Origin: Shewanella halifaxensis HAW-EB4
GTDB lineage: Bacteria; Pseudomonadota; Gammaproteobacteria; Enterobacterales; Shewanellaceae
Direction: 5' to 3'
Assembly: GCF_000019185.1 (NCBI RefSeq)
Contig: NC_010334.1
Location: forward strand, 2,976,001-3,040,000
Length of the DNA stretch: 64,000 nt
Shown here: piece after piece, positions 9,431 to 19,508 of the stretch
Layout of the letters: every line of letters begins with the position of its first letter
Position numbering within the stretch: position 1 is the stretch's first letter
The notes under the pieces: generated by a model
What the model was told of the DNA's origin: nothing
Seen by the model: the letters and a program-made list of their open reading frames with translations, nothing else
Databases searched by the model: none
Program-made: the position numbers and the translations under genes

Positions 9431-9931
9431 TTACAATATTTTATGAAAGACATTCACTTTATGGCCCATAAACTTATCACGGTTTCGTTGCTTCATCCCA
9501 AGCTTGCGCGCCACCCCTTCAGAACCTTTGTTACCCAATAAAATTAGTGCGATAGCTTCGTGAATGTCATATTCCTTAAATCGTTCGAGTGCCGCCGCTC
9601 CAGCCTCAAAGCCAATGCCTTGCCCCCAATATTGCGGTAAATATCGGTATCCCAGCTCCACTTCATTAAATTCCGTAATAAATGTTGGGCCACAAAAACC
9701 AATAACCTTACCATCAGCTTTATGCTCCACAGCCCACCGGCCGTATCCTCGCTCTTGATAGCTGGGTAGAATAACGCTTTCAAGAATCTGTAGAGCCTGA
9801 GACATTGATGTCATGGGCTCGCCAGGAATATAAGTTAGGACTTCGGGAAGACTATTCAATAAAAAAATAGCCTTAGTATCTTTAGGCTCAAAATGCCTTA
9901 GAATAAGCCTGTCAGTCTCAGTAATAATCAC
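9431..9931 (-). CDS. GNAT-family N-acetyltransferase (RimJ/RimL type)
   Basis: 166 residues. The opening TDRLILRHFEPKD is typical of Acetyltransf_3 proteins (RimJ/RimL-like). The acetyl-CoA loop is seen as LPQYWGQGIGFEAG (Q-x-x-G-x-G/A), followed by a C-terminal LGNKGSEGVARKLGM, where the serine and N/G residues of motif B occur. GTG start with AAGGAG seven bases upstream. Substrate cannot be predicted; relatives acetylate protein N-termini, small amines or antibiotics. Convergent with fur, single gene. Confidence 0.85.
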   Translation of the reverse strand: MIITETDRLILRHFEPKDTKAIFLLNSLPEVLTYIPGEPMTSMSQALQILESVILPSYQERGYGRWAVEHKADGKVIGFCGPTFITEFNEVELGYRYLPQYWGQGIGFEAGAAALERFKEYDIHEAIALILLGNKGSEGVARKLGMKQRNRDKFMGHKVNVFHKIL

Positions 9932-10081
9932 GATTAACTCCTTTTAGTCCCCTTGCTAACCCCTACTAATATACTCATATTTTGTTTAGTTTAGAAAGTA
10001 TTAAAACATGTTTGCTTAATGGACACCGATAGCGTTCAATAAGAAAATATCAGATTAGAGTCAGTAACAAAGGAATGCTTT

Positions 10082-11734
10082 ATGACTATAATGCAAAAAG
10101 TTTATTGGATTATTGCAACCTTAGGTAACCTAGTTGCCATCAATTACCTTCTCAACAGCACCGGACTGCTTCCAAGCTTAGTCGTGATGGCGACGCTTTT
10201 CTATACCGCTGTCGGTTATTTTGATCTCTACCACAGCTCACATACACTTAATCGCCTCTATCCCGTTGTTGCGTACCTGCGTTACTTTCTCGAGTCTTAC
10301 CGAGTAGAGATCCAACAATATTTCATCGCTAACGACACAGAAGAAACGCCCTTTAATCGAGAGCAACGCTCTTTAGTTTATCAACGAGCAAAAAACGTAC
10401 GCGACACAATCGCCTTTGGCACTCAAAGAGATCTGTTAGAAGATAACTACTTAAGCCTATGGCAGTCACTGCACCCTAAGGAAGTCAGCGAAACGGCCAA
10501 GCGCGTACAGATTGGCGGACCCGATTGTTTAAAGCCTTATCAAGCTTCCTATTTCAATATCTCCGCCATGAGCTTCGGTTCTCTTAGCGCCAATGCTATC
10601 GAGTCGCTCAATCTCGGTGCGCTCAAGGCCGGCTGTTACCACAATACTGGCGAAGGTGGCGTCAGCCCCTACCATTTAAAACATCGTGGCGATATTGTTT
10701 GGCAAATTGGCTCAGGTTTGTTTGGTTGTCGTGACAACTCTGGAAGCTTTAACCCGGAGACCTTTAAAGCGATGGCAACTCGGTCTCAAATAAAGATGAT
10801 AGAAATAAAACTATCTCAAGGTGCTAAGCCCGCTCACGGCGGCGTATTACCAGCGGCCAAAATAACCGATGAAATTGCAGCGATACGCCATATTTCAACA
10901 GGTCGAGATTGTGTCTCTCCCGCTGTAAACCCTGAGTGCACTACGCCAAAAGAGCTACTGAACTTTGTCAAGACATTAAGAGAACTCAGTGAAGGAAAGC
11001 CTGTTGGCTTTAAACTGTGTGTAGGTAACCCAGTTGAGTTTCTAGGCTTATGTAAGGCCATGATTGAAACCGGGATCACCCCTGACTTTATTACCGTAGA
11101 CGGCGCAGAGGGTGGCACAGGAGCTGCGCCAGTGGAGTTTACTAACCGCCTAGGTATGATGTGCCTAGAGGCCGTATATTTTGTGCATAACGCCTTAACT
11201 GGCGCGGGGCTAAGAGATAAAATAAAAATCATTGCGTCGGGTAAAACCGCCTCAAGTTTTGATCTACTAGCAAAAATAGCCATGGGAGCCGATACCGTTA
11301 ATGCTGCTCGTACTATGATGCTCTCTCTAGGCTGTATTCAATCAAGGCATTGCAACACCAACATGTGCCCCACCGGCATTGCGACACAAGATCCTGCCCG
11401 TAGCAAAGCAATAAACGTCAGCGCTAAGAGTGAACGAGTAAAAAACTATCACAAAAACACGCTCAATAGCTTCTTTGAGTTAGTCGGCAGCATGGGACTA
11501 GATAATCCCACTAAGTTAAAACCACATATGGTCAAAAGACGCACCCCATATGGGTTATTAATGTCGGTTGGTAGCTTAATAGAACCGCTTCAAACTAATG
11601 ACTTGCTCAACGAAAAGCCGCTTGCGGGTCCATGGAATGAGTGGTGGCGAATGGCGCAGACAGAGGACTTCTATTCAGAAGATCTCTATATCCTTTCACC
11701 AGCCGAACTTTCGCGCCCTAGAAAGCCAAGCTAA
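10082..11734 (+). CDS. stand-alone FMN glutamate-synthase-like domain protein
   Basis: 550 residues. The first 60 residues contain two hydrophobic segments (near 8-25 and 30-46), suggesting membrane attachment. The rest matches the FMN-binding central domain of glutamate synthase: FNISAMSFGSLS, GEGGVSPYHLKHRGDIVWQIGSG, the flavin-phosphate region VDGAEGGTGAAPVEF and the [3Fe-4S] cysteine segment CIQSRHCNTNMCPTG. It lacks the glutaminase domain and the C-terminal beta-helix domain of GltB. Proteins of this kind are widespread in proteobacteria with no settled substrate. ATG preceded by AAGGAA seven bases upstream. Single gene. Confidence 0.85.
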   Translation: MTIMQKVYWIIATLGNLVAINYLLNSTGLLPSLVVMATLFYTAVGYFDLYHSSHTLNRLYPVVAYLRYFLESYRVEIQQYFIANDTEETPFNREQRSLVYQRAKNVRDTIAFGTQRDLLEDNYLSLWQSLHPKEVSETAKRVQIGGPDCLKPYQASYFNISAMSFGSLSANAIESLNLGALKAGCYHNTGEGGVSPYHLKHRGDIVWQIGSGLFGCRDNSGSFNPETFKAMATRSQIKMIEIKLSQGAKPAHGGVLPAAKITDEIAAIRHISTGRDCVSPAVNPECTTPKELLNFVKTLRELSEGKPVGFKLCVGNPVEFLGLCKAMIETGITPDFITVDGAEGGTGAAPVEFTNRLGMMCLEAVYFVHNALTGAGLRDKIKIIASGKTASSFDLLAKIAMGADTVNAARTMMLSLGCIQSRHCNTNMCPTGIATQDPARSKAINVSAKSERVKNYHKNTLNSFFELVGSMGLDNPTKLKPHMVKRRTPYGLLMSVGSLIEPLQTNDLLNEKPLAGPWNEWWRMAQTEDFYSEDLYILSPAELSRPRKPS

Positions 11735-11868
11735 CGCATGATCAAAGTTGATGTGAGCTAATGTTTACAGCTAACTACAAGAACAAGAGATCAATCATAA
11801 ATCAAGTTGTCTAGATAAAACTGATATATGGTTAAATCTATTTATTCTGATTTTTAAGCGAAGACATA

Positions 11869-12177
11869 CTACTTACTAGACACATTGAGCGGAATAATAT
11901 TACAGAAAATTTCCCTCTCAAACTGCTGCTCTAGGCGATCTCGCCACGACTGCTTATTAATTGGCACTAAGTAAAAGTGTTCTCTGGAGGTATCAGTCAC
12001 AAATGCTAATCCATGACGCATTAACTCGAAATGAATATCGTTAACAAAGTCCGAGGAAAAATTCTGACGACCGGTTAACTGATTGATATCTTGGCGTGTC
12101 AATGCTACGCCTTCATTGAGTTCACCAAACCTCAATCTCAACCAATCGGAAAACTCTTTTGCACTGACCATAGACAT
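11869..12177 (-). CDS. hypothetical protein, small, possibly helix-turn-helix
   Basis: 102 residues, not recognised. It is mostly alpha-helical by composition, with an N-terminal amphipathic run (FSDWLRLRFGEL), a segment ALTRQDINQLTG that resembles the start of a helix-turn-helix, and a short beta-like end (LAFVTDTSREHFYLVP) resembling a winged-helix wing. No signal peptide, transmembrane helix or cysteine cluster. The start could be the first ATG or the ATG two codons later. It lies alone between the glutamate-synthase-like gene and the sucD terminator. DNA binding is only a guess. Confidence 0.6.
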   Translation of the reverse strand: MSMVSAKEFSDWLRLRFGELNEGVALTRQDINQLTGRQNFSSDFVNDIHFELMRHGLAFVTDTSREHFYLVPINKQSWRDRLEQQFEREIFCNIIPLNVSSK

Positions 12178-12374
12178 AAAAGTTACCTACAATTTCTTTA
12201 TAGATAAATTAGGTATAACAGATTGTTAAAACTCCGCCATTTTTTTGACCAAATAAGCGGTATTTATCGCCAATCGTTCTAGAGATCCTGTAGCGCGCAA
12301 AATTAAACTCTAAAAACAAACTGACAAAGTTTAAAAATTACACTCAGTTTTTTGTAAACTTGAAAATCAGATAC

Positions 12375-12400
12375 AAAAAAGGCGCTAAAAGCGCCTTTTT
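12375..12400 (-). terminator. terminator of the sdh-suc operon
   Basis: GGCGCT-AAAA-GCGCC stem-loop, with a T-run on the minus strand (AAAAAA on plus before the stem). It starts 16 bases after the sucD stop. Confidence 0.9.
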
Positions 12401-12415
12401 AAACAAGATTAGCAA

Positions 12416-13288
12416 TTACCAACCTGTTTTAGTGCGCAGTGCCTTACCAATGTCAGCAAGTGAACGTACAGTCGTTACGCCCGCCTCTTCTAGTGCTGCA
12501 AACTTATCTTCTGCCGTACCCTTACCGCCAGCGATAATCGCGCCAGCATGACCCATACGCTTGCCTTCAGGTGCAGTTACACCGGCGATGTATGAAACAA
12601 CAGGTTTAGTCACGTTAGCCTTAATGTATTCAGCGGCTTCTTCTTCAGCTGTACCACCAATTTCGCCAATCATAACGATAGCTTCTGTTAGTGGATCGTT
12701 TTGGAACATTTCCAACACGTCGATAAAGTTAGTACCAGGAATGGGATCACCACCGATACCAACACACGTTGATTGGCCGAAACCTTCATCAGTTGTTTGC
12801 TTAACCGCTTCGTACGTTAACGTACCAGAGCGAGAAACAATACCTACTTTACCCGGCTTGTGGATATGGCCAGGCATGATACCGATTTTACATTCACCCG
12901 GTGTGATAACACCAGGGCAGTTTGGACCGATCATGCGAACGCCCGTTTCTTCAAGCTTAACTTTAACTTGAAGCATATCTAGCGTTGGGATCCCTTCAGT
13001 AATACAAACGATTAGCTCGATGCCACCGTCGATTGCTTCTAGGATTGCATCTTTACAGAAAGGCGCTGGTACATAGATAACTGAAGCCGTTGCACCAGTC
13101 ACTTCTACCGCATCTTTAACCGTATTGAATACTGGTAAACCTAGGTGAGTTTGACCGCCTTTGCCTGGAGAAACACCACCCACCATCTGAGTACCATAAG
13201 CGATAGCTTGCTCAGAGTGGAATGTGCCTTGACCGCCAGTGAAACCCTGACAGATAACCTTGGTATCTTTGTTAATTAATACAGACAT
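12416..13288 (-). CDS. sucD: succinyl-CoA synthetase, alpha subunit
   Basis: 290 residues, normal length. An N-terminal CoA-binding domain contains [14 protein letters not shown]; the phosphorylated histidine region is [17 protein letters not shown] near residue 247. With SucC it makes succinate and ATP or GTP from succinyl-CoA in the TCA cycle. Its ATG overlaps the sucC stop by one base (TAATG), so the two subunits are translationally coupled. Last gene of the eight-gene TCA block. Identification is certain. Confidence 0.97.
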   Translation of the reverse strand: MSVLINKDTKVICQGFTGGQGTFHSEQAIAYGTQMVGGVSPGKGGQTHLGLPVFNTVKDAVEVTGATASVIYVPAPFCKDAILEAIDGGIELIVCITEGIPTLDMLQVKVKLEETGVRMIGPNCPGVITPGECKIGIMPGHIHKPGKVGIVSRSGTLTYEAVKQTTDEGFGQSTCVGIGGDPIPGTNFIDVLEMFQNDPLTEAIVMIGEIGGTAEEEAAEYIKANVTKPVVSYIAGVTAPEGKRMGHAGAIIAGGKGTAEDKFAALEEAGVTTVRSLADIGKALRTKTGW

Positions 13289-14454
13289 TATTTGCCCTCC
13301 GCAGCAGCAACAACTTTAACAGCAGCATCTGTTAGTGATTCAGCAGCAATAATGTCAAGGCCTGAGCTTGCCAATACATCGCGACCTAGATTAGCGTTAG
13401 TACCTTCAAGACGAACAACAACAGGTACTTCAACACCGACCTCTTTAACTGCGCCAATGATGCCTTCAGCAATCATGTCACAACGAACGATACCACCAAA
13501 GATGTTAACAAGAACCGCCTTAACATTGGAATCAGACAAGATGATCTTAAATGCTTCAGCTACACGCTCTTTAGTTGCGCCACCACCAACGTCAAGGAAG
13601 TTAGCAGGCTTGCCCCCGTGTAGATTTACAATATCCATGGTACCCATTGCTAGGCCCGCGCCATTAACCATGCAACCCACGTTTCCGTCGAGTGCAACAT
13701 AGTTAAGCTCGAACTTAGCCGCGTGTGCTTCACGAGCATCATCTTGTGATGGATCGTGCATGTCACGAATTTTAGGCTGACGGAACAGTGCGTTGCCGTC
13801 GATACCAATCTTGCCATCGAGACAGTGAATGTTGCCTTCGTCTGTGATAACAAGTGGGTTGATTTCAAGCAGTGCGAAATCATGGTCTTCAAACATTTTC
13901 GCTAAGCCCATAAAGACTTTAGTGAACTGTTTCATCTGAGTTGGATTTAGACCTAGCTTGAAGCCAAGATCGCGTGCTTGATATGGCTGAGGGCCTGTAA
14001 GTGGATCGATGATAGCCTTGTGGATCAACTCTGGCGTTTCTTCAGCCACAGTTTCAATCTCAACACCGCCTTCAGTCGATGCCATAAATACAACGCGACG
14101 AGTTGCACGGTCAACAACCGCACCTAAATAAAGCTCGTTTGCGATGTCAGTACAGCTTTCAACTAAGATTTTAGCAACTGGCTGGCCTTTCTCATCAGTC
14201 TGATAAGTCACTAAGTTCTTACCTAACCAGTGTTCAGCGAAGGCTCGGATCTCTTCTTTATCGCCAGTGACTTTAACGCCGCCCGCTTTACCACGGCCAC
14301 CTGCGTGTACTTGACACTTAACAACCCACATATCTCCGCCAATATGACCAGCAGCTTCTACAGCTTCTTGAGCCGTATCGCATGCAAAACCTTCTGACAC
14401 TGGCAAGCCATATTCGGCAAATAACGCTTTTGCCTGATATTCGTGCAAATTCAT
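13288..14454 (-). CDS. sucC: succinyl-CoA synthetase, beta subunit
   Basis: 388 residues, the same as E. coli SucC. An ATP-grasp domain begins [30 protein letters not shown] lies in the nucleotide-binding loop near residue 52; the C-terminal ligase domain has [17 protein letters not shown], facing the alpha-subunit phosphohistidine. It is separated from sucB by about 78 bases holding a GC-rich hairpin (14489-14508), and overlaps sucD by one base. Identification is certain. Confidence 0.97.
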   Translation of the reverse strand: MNLHEYQAKALFAEYGLPVSEGFACDTAQEAVEAAGHIGGDMWVVKCQVHAGGRGKAGGVKVTGDKEEIRAFAEHWLGKNLVTYQTDEKGQPVAKILVESCTDIANELYLGAVVDRATRRVVFMASTEGGVEIETVAEETPELIHKAIIDPLTGPQPYQARDLGFKLGLNPTQMKQFTKVFMGLAKMFEDHDFALLEINPLVITDEGNIHCLDGKIGIDGNALFRQPKIRDMHDPSQDDAREAHAAKFELNYVALDGNVGCMVNGAGLAMGTMDIVNLHGGKPANFLDVGGGATKERVAEAFKIILSDSNVKAVLVNIFGGIVRCDMIAEGIIGAVKEVGVEVPVVVRLEGTNANLGRDVLASSGLDIIAAESLTDAAVKVVAAAEGK

Positions 14455-14488
14455 GATGATCTATCCATTCTACTTCTTATGTATTTCA

Positions 14489-14508
14489 GCAGGCCCAAAC
14501 GGGCCTGC
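14489..14508. other. GC-rich intercistronic hairpin between sucB and sucC
   Basis: GCAGGCCC-AAAC-GGGCCTGC, a perfect 8-bp stem with a 4-base loop and no T-run. On the operon mRNA such a hairpin could stabilise upstream segments or set subunit levels. Role is inferred. Confidence 0.5.
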
Positions 14509-14532
14509 AGCTAGGGTATTGTCTGTCTTGAC

Positions 14533-15729
14533 TTATAGGTCAAGAAGCAGACGAGTTGGATCTTCAAGGAAGTCTTTAATCGCAACCAAGTAACCAACTG
14601 ATTCACGTCCATCTACAATACGGTGATCGTAAGAAAGTGCGAGGTACATCATAGGCAGGATTTCAACCTGACCATTTACTGCCATAGGGCGATCTTTAAT
14701 GGCATGCATGCCTAAGATCGCACTTTGTGGCAAATTCAAGATTGGCGTTGACATCAATGAGCCAAATACCCCACCGTTAGTCACGGTGAAGTTACCGCCA
14801 GTCATATCATCAACCGTTAACTTGCCGTCGCGACCTTTAATCGCGAGTTCACGAACGTTACGTTCGATATCGGCAAGACTCATCTTGTCAGTGTCACGTA
14901 GTACAGGTGTCACAAGACCACGAGGAGTCGACACTGCAATACTGATATCAAAGTAGTTGTGATAAACAATATCGTTACCATCGATTGATGCGTTTACTTC
15001 AGGGAAGCGCTTAAGTGCTTCTGTCACAGCCTTAACATAGAAGGACATGAAACCTAGACGAATACCATGACGTTTTTCGAAAATCTCTTGATACTGCTTA
15101 CGAATATCCATGATTGGCTTCATGTTAACTTCGTTAAACGTCGTTAGCATGGCAGTAGAGTTTTTAGCTTCTAGTAGACGGTTAGCAATCGTCTTACGAA
15201 GGCGAGTCATCGGAACACGCTTCTCGCTACGCTCGGCTAAAGGAGCAACAACAGCTGGGGCTGATGTGCTCGCAGGCGCTGCAGCGGGTTTATTTTTAAC
15301 GAAAGCTTCAACGTCATCTTTAGTGATGCGTCCACCAACGCCAGTACCTTTAACAGCACTTGCTTCAACATTATGCTCTGCGATAAGACGACGAACAGAT
15401 GGGCTTAGCGCATCGTTTGACTCATCAGATGCTTCGCTTGTTGGCGCAGCGGCTTCTGCTTGAGCTTTGGTCACTTCTTGACCTGCAACAGCGCCAGCTA
15501 CGAAGCTAGCAATCACTGCCTCACCAAGTACAGTGTCACCTTCCTGAGCCAAAAACTCAGCAATTTGTCCATCTTCTGGTGCAACAACTTCAAGTACGAC
15601 TTTATCAGTTTCAATATCAACAAGGATTTGATCACGAGAAACTTGCTCGCCAGCTTGAACATGCCATGTAGCAATGGTTGCATCTGCAACTGATTCTGGC
15701 AGTACGGGTACCTTAATTTCGATACTCAT
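14533..15729 (-). CDS. sucB: 2-oxoglutarate dehydrogenase E2, dihydrolipoyl succinyltransferase
   Basis: 398 residues. One N-terminal lipoyl domain with the lipoylated lysine at K43 ([10 protein letters not shown]), an Ala/Glu/Thr-rich linker, a peripheral-subunit-binding domain ([13 protein letters not shown] ... [11 protein letters not shown], near 108-143), a second Ala/Pro linker, then the catalytic acyltransferase domain ending with [13 protein letters not shown] (catalytic His and Asp). It transfers the succinyl group to CoA as the core of the 2-oxoglutarate dehydrogenase complex. ATG preceded by AAGGAT. It follows sucA closely. The E3 subunit (lpd) is not in the window. Confidence 0.96.
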   Translation of the reverse strand: MSIEIKVPVLPESVADATIATWHVQAGEQVSRDQILVDIETDKVVLEVVAPEDGQIAEFLAQEGDTVLGEAVIASFVAGAVAGQEVTKAQAEAAAPTSEASDESNDALSPSVRRLIAEHNVEASAVKGTGVGGRITKDDVEAFVKNKPAAAPASTSAPAVVAPLAERSEKRVPMTRLRKTIANRLLEAKNSTAMLTTFNEVNMKPIMDIRKQYQEIFEKRHGIRLGFMSFYVKAVTEALKRFPEVNASIDGNDIVYHNYFDISIAVSTPRGLVTPVLRDTDKMSLADIERNVRELAIKGRDGKLTVDDMTGGNFTVTNGGVFGSLMSTPILNLPQSAILGMHAIKDRPMAVNGQVEILPMMYLALSYDHRIVDGRESVGYLVAIKDFLEDPTRLLLDL

Positions 15730-15761
15730 GGATTACGATCCTTTTTATATAATGTCTATTA

Positions 15762-18584
15762 CTACAGCTTTAACGCACTGTTGATTAATGATTCTTGTTG
15801 CTGAGCATGCAATGCAGGGTAACCACATGCTGGTGCAGCTGACGCTTCACGACCGGCATAACTCAACTGAGCTCCTGACGGAATGACGCTCCAGAAATGG
15901 TGCTGACTACAATACCAAGCACCTTGGTTTTGCGGCTCTTCTTGGCACCAAACGAAATCTTTAACATGGGCATAATCGGCAAGAGCTACTGCCGCTTCTT
16001 CATGTGGGAACGGGTACAACTGTTCAACACGAATTAGCGCAACATTCTTTAAGCCTTCTTTACGACGACGCTCCAAGAGCTCAAAGTAAACCTTACCACT
16101 ACAAAACACGACTCTATCGACATGACTTGCATTTAATTCATCGATTTCGCCGATAACATTTTGGAACGAGCCTTCAGCGAGCTCCTCCATACTTGAAACA
16201 GCAAGTGGATGACGTAGCAATGACTTAGGTGACATAACCACAAGCGGACGACGCATAGGGCGTACCACCTGACGACGCAACATGTGATAAACCTGAGCAG
16301 GAGTCGAAGGCACACACACTTGCATATTGTGGTTAGCACAAAGCTGTAGGAAACGTTCTAGACGAGCGCTTGAGTGCTCAGGACCTTGTCCTTCATACCC
16401 ATGTGGCAATAGCATAGTTAGACCACATAAACGGCCCCACTTCTGCTCACCCGATGACAAGAATTGGTCAATAACCACTTGGGCACAGTTAGCGAAGTCA
16501 CCAAACTGCGCTTCCCACAGGGTTAAGCCACCAGGCTCTGCAGTCGCATAACCATACTCAAACGCTAAAACAGATGCCTCTGATAAGACAGAGTCAGTAA
16601 TATCGATTGGGCCCTGCTCGTCTGCAATATTACGCAGTGGCATATAAGCCGTAGCATCGTTTTGGTTATGCAAAACGGCGTGGCGATGGAAGAAAGTACC
16701 GCGTGCAGAGTCTTGACCCGTTATGCGAATACGCTTCTTATCTTCCAGAATCGATGCATAAGCCAATGTCTCTGCAAAGCCCCAGTCCAGTAGCTTCTCG
16801 CCAGATGCCATTGCAAGACGGTCTTTGTAGATCTTGGCAACACGTGATTGAAGCTTATGGCTTTCGGGCACATAGCTAATTTTATCCGCTAGATTTTTGA
16901 TGCGCTCTATAGACATTTGAGCATCGTATGCATCATTCCACTCAGCGCCGATATATGGGCTCCAGTCAACAGAATGTAAGGTCATTGGACGCCATTCTTT
17001 AACGACACAATCACCATCATCGAGTGCATCACGATAAGCGTTGACCATAGAGGTTACATCGTCGCTACCAAGTGTATTTTCAGCAATCAATCTATCAGCG
17101 TAGATTTTTCTTGGTGTTGGATGTTTCTTGATCTTGGCATACATCAGTGGCTGAGTGGCACTCGGCTCATCGGCTTCGTTATGACCATGGCGGCGATAAC
17201 AAACCAGATCGATCACTACGTCACGTTTAAACTCATTGCGATAATCGACTGCCAATTGTGAAACAAACGCCACCGCTTCAGGGTCGTCTGCGTTCACGTG
17301 GAAAATCGGCGCCTGTACCATCTTAGCGATGTCTGTACAGTACTCGGTAGAACGCACGTCCTCGGTTAAGTTAGTGGTGAAACCAACTTGGTTGTTCACG
17401 ACTATGCGAATGCTGCCGCCCACTTTAAACGCGCGGGTTTGAGACATGTTAAATGTCTCTTGCACAATACCTTGCCCAGTAATTGCCGAGTCACCGTGAA
17501 TGGTAATTGGCATCACTTGACGGCCACTGTCACAACCACGACGGTCTAAGCGCGCACGCACAGAGCCGATAACGACTGGATTGACGATCTCAAGGTGAGA
17601 TGGATTAAAGGCCAGTGCTAAGTGAACATTGCCTCCCGGGGTTTCAAAATCCGACGAGAAACCTTGGTGATACTTAACGTCACCAGAACCATTAAGCGCA
17701 TCGCTATGTTTACCAGCGAACTCATCAAACAGTTCCGATGGCTTCTTACCAAGAATATTCACCAGTACGTTCAAACGGCCACGGTGCGCCATACCAATAA
17801 CAACTTCTTTGGTGCCCGCATCGCCAGCGCGATAGATGATTTCACGCATCATAGGAACGAGTGCATCACCGCCTTCGAGTGAGAAGCGCTTAGCACCAGG
17901 GAACTTAGCCCCTAGGTATTTTTCCATACCTTCGGCGGCGTTAAGCCCTTCAAGAATGCGAGTCTTATCTTCTTTTGAGTAATTTGCAGCACCGAGAGAG
18001 GGTTCGAGGCGTTGCTGGATCCAACGCTTCTCATCGGTATCGGTAATGTGCATATACTCGGCACCGATAGAACCACAATAGGTTGCTTTCAATGCTTTTA
18101 CTAAGTCCACCAGCTTCATGGTTTCGCCACCATGAGCAAATGAACCCGTGTTAAATTGACGCTGCATATCATCGCTGTCTAAGCCATGAAATGCTGGGTC
18201 TAACTCAGATACCTTGTCGCGCTTCCAAATATCGAGCGGATCTAAGTTGGCATTCTGATGACCACGGAAACGGTGAGCGTTAATTAACTGTAGGACTTTA
18301 ACTTGTTTTGCATCGACTTCAGGATCGGTCACCTTAGGTGAACCTTTTTGACGTCCATCTAATGCAAGACTACGAAAATAGTCGCGTACTTTAGAGTGGG
18401 CAGCTTCTGGTACATCAGCCGATGTGCCATTCACTAGAGGGAGGTTATCAAACACGACACGCCAGTCTTCAGTAACAGACTGTGGATCGACTTGATAGGC
18501 TTCATACATCTCTTCTACATAGGTCGAATTCGCGCCATTAAGGTGAGACGATTCGAGCCAGGCTTTCATGATGCCTTGGTGCAT
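15762..18584 (-). CDS. sucA: 2-oxoglutarate dehydrogenase E1 component
   Basis: 940 residues from the ATG at 18584. A longer frame from a TTG at 18599 would add five residues, but that TTG lies at the Shine-Dalgarno AAAGGA, which is correctly placed for the ATG. The protein begins MHQGIMKAWLESSHL, like known SucA. It contains the FRGHQNANLDPL segment, the thiamine-diphosphate region IGMAHRGRLNVL and HGDSAITGQGIVQE, and the C-terminal LLPHGYEGQGPEHSSARLE. It decarboxylates 2-oxoglutarate using ThDP and passes the succinyl group to SucB. Preceded by a 200-base gap with an intrinsic terminator, so it may have its own promoter. Confidence 0.96.
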   Translation of the reverse strand: MHQGIMKAWLESSHLNGANSTYVEEMYEAYQVDPQSVTEDWRVVFDNLPLVNGTSADVPEAAHSKVRDYFRSLALDGRQKGSPKVTDPEVDAKQVKVLQLINAHRFRGHQNANLDPLDIWKRDKVSELDPAFHGLDSDDMQRQFNTGSFAHGGETMKLVDLVKALKATYCGSIGAEYMHITDTDEKRWIQQRLEPSLGAANYSKEDKTRILEGLNAAEGMEKYLGAKFPGAKRFSLEGGDALVPMMREIIYRAGDAGTKEVVIGMAHRGRLNVLVNILGKKPSELFDEFAGKHSDALNGSGDVKYHQGFSSDFETPGGNVHLALAFNPSHLEIVNPVVIGSVRARLDRRGCDSGRQVMPITIHGDSAITGQGIVQETFNMSQTRAFKVGGSIRIVVNNQVGFTTNLTEDVRSTEYCTDIAKMVQAPIFHVNADDPEAVAFVSQLAVDYRNEFKRDVVIDLVCYRRHGHNEADEPSATQPLMYAKIKKHPTPRKIYADRLIAENTLGSDDVTSMVNAYRDALDDGDCVVKEWRPMTLHSVDWSPYIGAEWNDAYDAQMSIERIKNLADKISYVPESHKLQSRVAKIYKDRLAMASGEKLLDWGFAETLAYASILEDKKRIRITGQDSARGTFFHRHAVLHNQNDATAYMPLRNIADEQGPIDITDSVLSEASVLAFEYGYATAEPGGLTLWEAQFGDFANCAQVVIDQFLSSGEQKWGRLCGLTMLLPHGYEGQGPEHSSARLERFLQLCANHNMQVCVPSTPAQVYHMLRRQVVRPMRRPLVVMSPKSLLRHPLAVSSMEELAEGSFQNVIGEIDELNASHVDRVVFCSGKVYFELLERRRKEGLKNVALIRVEQLYPFPHEEAAVALADYAHVKDFVWCQEEPQNQGAWYCSQHHFWSVIPSGAQLSYAGREASAAPACGYPALHAQQQESLINSALKL

Positions 18585-18716
18585 TTCTATTCCTTTCAAA
18601 CTGTATACACGTGCTTAGCCAAAGTCATAAATACAGATCCTTACATATTCAAAGGATTTGTAATCTCTGTAGCCCCTAGAGTTCCAGATTATCGTTATAT
18701 TTGTCTTCCATGACAC

Positions 18717-18750
18717 AAAAAAGAGCCACTTTCCACAGGAAAAGTGACTC
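18717..18750 (-). terminator. intrinsic terminator between sdhB and sucA
   Basis: On the minus strand a stem of about 11 bp (one mismatch, one bulge) from GAGTCACTTTTCC and GGAAAGTGGCTC, with a 3-base loop, is followed at once by TTTTTT. It lies about 40 bases after the sdhB stop and about 130 before the sucA ATG. It should end or attenuate sdh transcripts before the suc genes. Confidence 0.8.
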
Positions 18751-18788
18751 GTATAGAGCTATATCAATATCGGCTCTTGGTACTGCAT

Positions 18789-19496
18789 CTAAACGGCTCT
18801 CTGCAGAAGCATTGACTTAATGTGTCCAATTGCTTTTGTCGGGTTGAGCCCTTTAGGACAAACGTCAATACAGTTCATGATGCCATGACAGCGGAACACG
18901 CTGTATGCGTCATCAAGCCCAGATAAACGCTCTTCTGTCGCCGTATCACGGCTATCGATCAAGAAGCGATAAGCGTGGAGTAAACCGCTCGGTCCGATGA
19001 ACTTATCTGGATTCCACCAGAATGAAGGACAAGCCGTAGAACAACATGCACACATGATACACTCGTAGAGTCCATCTAAATGCTCACGCTCTTCAGGTGA
19101 TTGCAGATGTTCACGCGCAGGTGTTTTCTCATCGTTAATCAAGAAAGGCTTAATCTTTTCGTACTGGGTATAGAACTGAGTCAGGTCCACAATCAAATCA
19201 CGTACTACAGGCATGCCTGGTAGTGGGCGGATTTCAATCTTGTTACCTTTGAAGGTCGAAACAGGCGTGATACATGCGAGACCGTTTTTACCATTCATGT
19301 TGATACCATCACTGCCACACACACCTTCACGGCATGAGCGTCTAAACGCCAGTGTTGGGTCTAACTCTTTAAGCTTTAAAAGCGCATCCAGTACCATCAT
19401 GTCAGTACCTTCTTCCACTTCTAAGCTGTAATCCTTCATATACGGCTTAGTATCTACATCAGGATTGTAGCGATAAACTGCAAATTCCAATTTCAT
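18789..19496 (-). CDS. sdhB: succinate dehydrogenase iron-sulfur subunit
   Basis: 235 residues. It carries the [2Fe-2S] motif CREGVCGSDGINMNG (plus the later Cys of GLAC), the [4Fe-4S] motif CIMCACCSTACPSFWW and the [3Fe-4S] motif CHGIMNCIDVCPKGLNP. It conducts electrons from SdhA flavin to the quinone site on the cytoplasmic side of the inner membrane. ATG with AAGGAG eight bases upstream; 12 bases after sdhA. Last gene before the internal terminator. Identification is certain. Confidence 0.97.
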   Translation of the reverse strand: MKLEFAVYRYNPDVDTKPYMKDYSLEVEEGTDMMVLDALLKLKELDPTLAFRRSCREGVCGSDGINMNGKNGLACITPVSTFKGNKIEIRPLPGMPVVRDLIVDLTQFYTQYEKIKPFLINDEKTPAREHLQSPEEREHLDGLYECIMCACCSTACPSFWWNPDKFIGPSGLLHAYRFLIDSRDTATEERLSGLDDAYSVFRCHGIMNCIDVCPKGLNPTKAIGHIKSMLLQRAV

Positions 19497-19508
19497 CTCG
19501 ACTTCTCC

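Noticed and set aside
10834..11283. 149-codon open frame opposite the glutamate-synthase-like gene
   Set aside because: It lies fully antisense to a clearly coding gene, with low-complexity Ser/Pro/Thr composition and no known motif. The same applies to frames opposite sucC/sucD (12561-12971, 13292-13702) and sucB (15110-15463).
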